Assembly: GCF_000003605.2 (NCBI RefSeq)
Contig: NW_003130355.1
Location: 253,094-317,093, forward strand
Direction of reading: 5' to 3'
Length of the DNA: 64,000 nt
DNA from: Saccoglossus kowalevskii
Taxonomy: Eukaryota; Hemichordata; Enteropneusta; Harrimaniidae
Shown: piece by piece, positions 63,401-64,000 of the stretch
Layout of the letters: every line of letters starts with the position of its first letter
Numbering within the stretch: position 1 is the stretch's first letter
Made by a program: the position numbers and the translations under genes
Notes under the pieces: generated by a model
What the model saw: only the letters and a program-made list of their open reading frames with translations
The model's database searches: none
What the model was told of the DNA's origin: nothing

Positions 63401-63861
63401 ATATAAAACATTGCACATCCACACTTTCCTCTATAAACATTATGGACCACACGATCAGAGAAATGTCAATTTGTTGTAATCACGGCCGTGACATGAAACT
63501 AAAAATGATAGATATAGCCAAATGAGAATATTTGACACCGATCTCTTCATAATTTCACGCATTATATACTTTATTAAAGTTCCATTATTGCTGTCAATTG
63601 CTGTGGATTCCACAAAGCTTCTCGGGAGAAGCAATTGACAATACCAAGTAGTAATTTAGTCCTACCGTTGCTCGAAAGAAATTTATAAGAACTCGATGGA
63701 GTACTGAAATCTGTATTGTAACTCACATCGCTGTGTTATCGCAACGATTTGCCAGTTAGTGGCTTCAGATATGAGAATTGTAAATTGTGTCTCTGCTAGC
63801 ACAGCTGAAGTTATTTTTTTTCCATTAGCGTCACAGAATATTTCTCTTTGAGATTCAGATG
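33027..63861 (-). CDS. F-BAR, C1 and tandem-SH3 protein (STAC-like C-terminal half); 5' end outside window
   Basis: Twenty-one minus-strand coding exons join in phase and encode the last 780 residues before a TGA. Visible residues: 1-45, no family recognised; ~50-322, F-BAR (a FTQILSDLEEDG...VEFSQKLASIYDQHANSL helix; a HNEYLLQLTAINHFLKKYY block like FCHSD/nervous wreck); 323-385, coiled coil; 447-495, C1 zinc finger (H447, C460, C463, C477, C480, H485, C488, C495); 500-650, Ser/Arg-rich linker with a VYETIK...KSL motif as in STAC; ~657-710 and ~715-770, two SH3 domains. C1, VYET motif and both SH3s follow vertebrate STAC order and sequence, but vertebrate STACs lack the F-BAR. F-BARs bind and curve membranes; STACs regulate L-type calcium channels. 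A peripheral-membrane scaffold role is inference. Introns run from ~150 bases to 9.3 kb. Alternative explanation: two genes merged by my exon joining, which the unbroken phases argue against. Confidence 0.85.
33304..33441 (-). CDS. F-BAR/STAC-like gene, exon 20 (end of SH3-1, start of SH3-2)
   Basis: Visible residues 693-738, 46 codons, phase 0. The acceptor is TCTCTTCAG and the donor is CAG|GTATGT. It encodes ETGFVPVQCLEKV (end of SH3-1; FVPVQCL replaces the usual FPxNYV, so the ligand-binding Asn and Tyr are lost) and ERVLRVARTYTAPEHSDQIS, the start of SH3-2, equivalent to the RCVRTF...QITLKENQ segment of STAC. Confidence 0.92.
34467..34940. repeat. Repeat E, copy 1 (~470 bp with three internal subunits)
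   Basis: It starts at CAGACTCTCGGCTGAGATAT and ends near GGGCAATCACTCATATGA. A ~150-base subunit (ATGTATAATATCAAAGCAAT, a GGACTT...AGTTTTCAA block and GTCGAAAAATGTCACTTTTT-like sequence) occurs three times, around 34531, 34698 and 34850, with divergence. A second copy lies at 62620-63073. It is non-coding and in the intron between exons 19 and 20. Confidence 0.8.
35190..35241 (-). CDS. F-BAR/STAC-like gene, exon 19 (middle of SH3-1)
   Basis: Visible residues 676-692. The acceptor is TCCACTACAG and the donor is ATG|GTATGT. It encodes AGDMVHVLDKTNKDWWM, a textbook SH3 centre with GD, the diverging turn and the double tryptophan (W690, W691). Confidence 0.93.
35518..35597 (-). CDS. F-BAR/STAC-like gene, exon 18 (start of SH3-1)
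   Basis: Visible residues 649-674. The acceptor is CCACTGAAG and the donor is AAG|GTAACT. It encodes TGETSQSMSYVALEDVGDTK then KGDLPI. The position of the SH3 ALYDY motif reads ALEDV, so its two aromatic or ligand-contacting positions are replaced. It ends two bases into an Arg codon completed by exon 19. Confidence 0.87.
36151..36312. mobile_element. Family A TTAA element, 162-bp intronic copy
   Basis: TTAA lies at both ends (36151-36154 and 36309-36312). The left terminus is AGCGGGGATGTAGCCACCTG and the right is CAGGTGACGACCACTCCGCT. It sits 196 bases from the copy at 36509, same orientation, same intron. Confidence 0.9.
36509..36676. mobile_element. Family A TTAA element, 168-bp intronic copy
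   Basis: TTAA lies at both ends (36509-36512 and 36673-36676). The left terminus is AGCGGAGGAGTCGTCACCTA and the right is ATGTGACGACCAGTCCGCT. The interior has ACAAACAAGCGTCTACCCAT and TTTGCGTTTTTAGCATGCG. It lies in the intron between exons 17 and 18. Confidence 0.9.
36687..36712. repeat. TA microsatellite
   Basis: About 13 TA units begin roughly ten bases outside the right TTAA of the family A copy at 36509-36676. Confidence 0.95.
36814..36913 (-). CDS. F-BAR/STAC-like gene, exon 17 (acceptor ambiguous)
   Basis: Visible residues 616-648. The donor is AAG|GTCTGA (weak). It encodes a linker with SESKRSVSLPSDPQQGRVVY. Three acceptors are possible, giving exon ends at 36899 (TATGCAG), 36913 (GCGAAG) and 36921 (TTCATAG). 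Only 36913 keeps frame with the exon 16 donor, so I use it. A small unseen exon in the 3.7-kb intron, which contains a gap, is the alternative. Confidence 0.65.
38994..39405. repeat. Long TTTA tetranucleotide array with CCTATTA interruptions
   Basis: About 360 sequenced bases of TTTA repeat, interrupted at irregular intervals by TTACCTATTATTTA. A 50-base gap falls within it, so the true length is unknown. It lies in the intron between exons 16 and 17. Long open frames of FIYL/YLFI repeats crossing it are artefacts. Confidence 0.97.
39016..39065. other. Assembly gap (50 Ns)
   Basis: An exactly 50-base N run inside the TTTA array. The round size suggests a placeholder of unknown true length. 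Confidence 0.99.
40638..40842 (-). CDS. F-BAR/STAC-like gene, exon 16 (VYET motif, Ser-rich linker)
   Basis: Visible residues 548-614. The acceptor is TTGATTGTAG and the donor is CCAG|GTACCA. It encodes SASQKELDFVYETIKCAKSL then a serine/tyrosine-rich stretch (SSQSDYDTDSD, RRSSVASTLSVAS). The DFVYETIK...KSL piece matches the conserved VYETLR...SL segment between the C1 and SH3 domains of STAC proteins. The serine clusters look like phosphorylation sites. Confidence 0.9.
40898..41202. mobile_element. Family B TTAA element, copy 2 (complete, intronic)
   Basis: TTAA lies at both ends (40898-40901 and 41199-41202). The left terminus is AGAGGGTGGTCGTCACGCTG and the right is CGCGACGAATACCTCCCT. 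The 305-base element is inverted relative to copy 1 at 16098. It lies in the intron between exons 15 and 16, only about 55 bases from each exon, and nearly fills that intron. It is non-coding. Confidence 0.88.
41259..41352 (-). CDS. F-BAR/STAC-like gene, exon 15
   Basis: Visible residues 516-546. The acceptor is TTTTTCTAG and the donor is CAG|GTGAGA. It encodes FTKKNLLRRQRSLTDIFLHG and on to DSEAS, with an RRQRSL basophilic kinase-like site. Confidence 0.85.
41515..41562 (-). CDS. F-BAR/STAC-like gene, exon 14
   Basis: Visible residues 500-515, 16 codons, phase 0. The acceptor is CTTTTCAG and the donor is CAG|GTTAGT. It encodes GKRRLSRQNSFTALSQ, containing an RQNSF-type basophilic kinase consensus. 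It is a 48-base symmetrical exon that could be skipped without a frameshift. Confidence 0.85.
41778..41869 (-). CDS. F-BAR/STAC-like gene, exon 13 (second half of C1)
   Basis: Visible residues 470-499. The acceptor is AATTCTTAG and the donor is GAG|GTGAGG. It supplies C477, C480, H485, C488 and C495 in KCVNCKIAVHHVCQSHVAPC. All eight zinc ligands are present. The last spacing is C-x6-C, as in Vav, rather than the C-x7-C of diacylglycerol-binding PKC, so lipid-messenger binding should not be assumed. Confidence 0.93.
42127..42382 (-). CDS. F-BAR/STAC-like gene, exon 12 (linker and first half of C1)
   Basis: Visible residues 384-468, the longest exon. The acceptor is CAACTACAG and the donor is ACAG|GTAAAG. 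A polar linker with a TDSEAEAQTD acidic patch leads into HSFQEHTFKKATSCAHCSEP, the first half of the C1 domain (H447, C460, C463), very close to the HSFQEH-F-K-TFC opening of STAC. The intron splits the zinc finger. Confidence 0.93.
42672..42783 (-). CDS. F-BAR/STAC-like gene, exon 11 (coiled coil)
   Basis: Visible residues 347-383. The acceptor is TTCTGAAG and the donor is CAG|GTGGGT. It encodes a heptad-like charged helix (ANELKEEILKLKQAKRNAKS core). It could mediate dimerisation next to the F-BAR. Confidence 0.87.
43053..43308. repeat. Degenerate intronic minisatellite (~30-40 bp unit)
   Basis: Variants of GTAATTTACTAGTATCAAAAGTG recur about seven times with uneven spacing (for example near 43070, 43125, 43158, 43230 and 43290). 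It lies between exons 10 and 11 and is non-coding. Confidence 0.65.
43382..43452 (-). CDS. F-BAR/STAC-like gene, exon 10
   Basis: Visible residues 323-345. The acceptor is TTATAG and the donor is AGA|GTAAGT. It encodes ANELEVTVSYSEKAVEALLN then KYE, the start of a predicted coiled coil. It ends two bases into an Asp codon. Confidence 0.87.
43690..43780. mobile_element. Possible degraded family D fragment
   Basis: CTATACAATGCGTGTTTG then TATAACGCGCTCTGTACGACGACTG echo the core and end of family D. The match is short and the ends are unclear. It lies in the intron between exons 9 and 10. Confidence 0.3.
44366..44527 (-). CDS. F-BAR/STAC-like gene, exon 9 (end of F-BAR)
   Basis: Visible residues 269-322, 54 codons, phase 0. 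The acceptor is ATTGACAG and the donor is GCT|GTAAGT. It encodes TKERSKRLESIMDMCSAVNK and ends in NYIIPDHGVPA. This is the C-terminal F-BAR extension that typically packs back along the dimer. Confidence 0.9.
45354..45434 (-). CDS. F-BAR/STAC-like gene, exon 8
   Basis: Visible residues 242-268, 27 codons, phase 0. The acceptor is TCTTCACAG and the donor is AAG|GTAAGT. It encodes DHDEFHIQLAKSVAQCLSLA then LRTGKNK, the last long F-BAR helix. Confidence 0.9.
46679..46792 (-). CDS. F-BAR/STAC-like gene, exon 7
   Basis: Visible residues 204-241, 38 codons, phase 0. The acceptor is TCCTTTTCAG and the donor is AGC|GTAAGT. It carries the most diagnostic F-BAR block, HAHNEYLLQLTAINHFLKKY followed by YLLVLPEIL, similar to the ARNxYLLxLxAxNAH...YY...LP segment of FCHSD/nervous wreck. 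Confidence 0.93.
47923..48056. mobile_element. Family D TTAA-type element (most complete copy)
   Basis: The right end is GCGACGACCGTGGCGTTTAA. The left end is TTTACGCCAAAGTGTGACAG then TCGTCGCGCAG, an imperfect inverted match (TTAA mutated to TTTA). The core GTAAACAATGTATTTTACAC then GCGCTGTATAGGTCGTATGG is shared with fragments near 20.7 and 21.8 kb. It is non-coding. Confidence 0.65.
48060..48072. repeat. G homopolymer run
   Basis: About twelve consecutive G residues just outside the right end of the family D element. Confidence 0.9.
49317..49376 (-). CDS. F-BAR/STAC-like gene, exon 6
   Basis: Visible residues 184-203, exactly 20 codons, phase 0. The acceptor is CTCTTGTAG and the donor is AAG|GTGAGG. 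It encodes a lysine-rich helix segment starting CQKEYHDNWTKAK. Confidence 0.9.
50224..50376 (-). CDS. F-BAR/STAC-like gene, exon 5
   Basis: Visible residues 133-183, phase 0 at both ends. The acceptor is GTGGCAG and the donor is AAG|GTGCGT. It encodes ALAKAFTEYLVIPLQDCGNQ and a charged helix to KESLTK: the second F-BAR helix with the usual I-x-x-P-L kink. Confidence 0.9.
51620..51692 (-). CDS. F-BAR/STAC-like gene, exon 4
   Basis: Visible residues 109-132. The acceptor is TACGTAG and the donor is GAG|GTGAGT. It encodes EDEAPALLGSIWKTILQDTE then NEAE. The GSIWKTILQ stretch is the loop and start of F-BAR helix 2, where FCHSD proteins have a similar tryptophan. Confidence 0.85.
51845..51959 (-). 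CDS. F-BAR/STAC-like gene, exon 3
   Basis: Visible residues 71-107. The acceptor is TTTTACAG and the donor is ATAG|GTCAGA. It encodes VEFSQKLASIYDQHANSLRT and on to TKEN: the first long F-BAR helix, matching the EFxxkrAxIExxYAxxL pattern of the family. Confidence 0.85.
53770..54900 (-). mobile_element. L1-like LINE 3' fragment, decayed
   Basis: An open stretch at 54360-54638 (minus) reads LPLQLNSFHHSMLKTWQSVR and later IIWNNKTLI, matching the fyxxiLxaW...plWnNxxI signature downstream of the reverse transcriptase in L1/Tx1-type LINEs. Further downstream (about 53800-54000) a broken frame reads VVLAKVLFISANVLEKFH-like sequence, similar to the C-terminal LakxfIxxxK block of the same proteins. 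Stops and frame changes elsewhere show it is inactive. It is 5'-truncated, as is usual for LINEs, and lies in the same orientation as the host gene. Confidence 0.5.
56962..57118. mobile_element. Family A TTAA element, 157-bp intronic copy
   Basis: TTAA lies at both ends (56962-56965 and 57115-57118). The left end is shortened to AGCCGTCACCTTCGCATGCG; the right is CAGGTGACGATCCTCCCGCC. The interior is typical (AGCGTGTCATTGTTTAC, AAGCGTCTACCCATGAGCC). Confidence 0.88.
59818..60039. repeat. 37-bp minisatellite, six units
   Basis: Units of exactly 37 bases start at 59818, 59855, 59892, 59929, 59966 and 60003. The consensus begins GAGTGGTCCCAACAACAAGG and continues GAGATAATATTATCCCT. Units differ by a few substitutions, with two alternating variants at the 3' end (TATCCCT and CATCCTC). 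Confidence 0.95.
61304..61378 (-). CDS. F-BAR/STAC-like gene, exon 2 (start of F-BAR)
   Basis: Visible residues 46-69. The acceptor is CCCAACAG and the donor is GTG|GTAAAC. It encodes ACDLIQERAAFTQILSDLEE then DGFS. Helix 1 of the F-BAR runs on smoothly into exon 3 although they are 9.3 kb apart. Length 75 fits both phases. Confidence 0.65.
61379..63726. other. 2.3-kb intron between exons 1 and 2
   Basis: Contains the second copy of repeat E. No other exon or repeat was recognised. Confidence 0.5.
62620..63073. repeat. Repeat E, copy 2
   Basis: It starts at AGCTTCTCGGCTGAGATAGC and ends at GGACAATCACTCATATGA. It is collinear and in the same orientation as 34467-34940, again with three diverged subunits (near 62706, 62825 and 62985), including TAGTTTTCAAGAAGACGTCG followed by AAAAAGTAAAAAGTTG. 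Confidence 0.8.
63727..63861 (-). CDS. F-BAR/STAC-like gene, exon 1 of window
   Basis: Visible residues 1-44 plus a split codon. The acceptor is TTTCAATAG and the donor is GAT|GTGAGT. It encodes SESQREIFCDANGKKITSAV followed by LAETQFTILISEATNW, with no in-frame Met, so the CDS continues beyond the window. Family unknown. It ends one base into a codon, matching the next exon. Confidence 0.6.
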
Positions 63862-64000
63862 CTATTGAAAATAATAACCAGAAATAATGGCATCTGCTGC
63901 TGTCAATTAAAATGCATGTAGTAATTATGACTTCAAATATAAATATATTTTTTAATAACGCCGAGGGCACACCACGTAATAAAAATACGAGCCCGAATAT

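Noticed and set aside
1-64000. CRISPR arrays, bacterial operons, rRNA genes, LTR or virus-like elements
   Set aside because: None of the expected signatures was seen; the tandem arrays have no spacers of constant length and the only reverse-transcriptase traces are LINE-type.

Overview
The window is AT-rich, intron-rich eukaryotic DNA with two assembly gaps (21858-22176 and 39016-39065) and many short interspersed repeats. Two animal gene families are readable: a leucine-rich-repeat (LRR) membrane protein and an F-BAR/C1/SH3 protein whose C1 and tandem SH3 part resembles STAC. The source is therefore a bilaterian animal. Gene structure and repeat content fit a marine invertebrate draft genome, but no feature fixes the phylum. 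I see no bacterial operons, rRNA, convincing tRNA, CRISPR array, or retrovirus or LTR element.

Layout. 1-4620 is non-coding. 4621-6813 (minus) is an intronless gene for a 730-residue single-pass LRR membrane protein. 6.8-33 kb has no confident gene. It holds a decayed LINE (about 12.85-14.2 kb, plus), a membrane-anchored ORF of unknown status (14550-14981), a three-unit tandem repeat rich in GGCGCCATTTTG (19.26-20.38 kb), and many small DNA transposons flanked by TTAA. 33027 to beyond the right edge (minus) is one large gene. I reconstruct 21 coding exons (33027-63861) whose phases join throughout and encode the C-terminal 780 residues: an N-terminal piece of unknown family, F-BAR, coiled coil, C1 zinc finger, serine-rich linker and two SH3 domains. 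Its 5' end lies outside the window.

The most interesting biology is this gene. It joins a membrane-bending F-BAR module to a STAC-type C1-SH3-SH3 module; vertebrate STAC proteins have only the latter and bind and regulate L-type calcium channels. The protein suggests one scaffold linking membrane curvature to channel or adaptor binding, and its first SH3 has lost the usual aromatic ligand-binding residues.

The second theme is a set of at least four non-autonomous DNA-transposon families (called A-D here). They share related termini (TTAA, then AG-GGG, then GTCGTCAC, then a GCGCATGCGC-like core). Family A alone has six complete copies plus a chimera with family C. Several sit in introns of the large gene, as do two copies of a ~460-bp repeat with internal tandem subunits, an L1-like LINE remnant, a 37-bp minisatellite and a long TTTA array.
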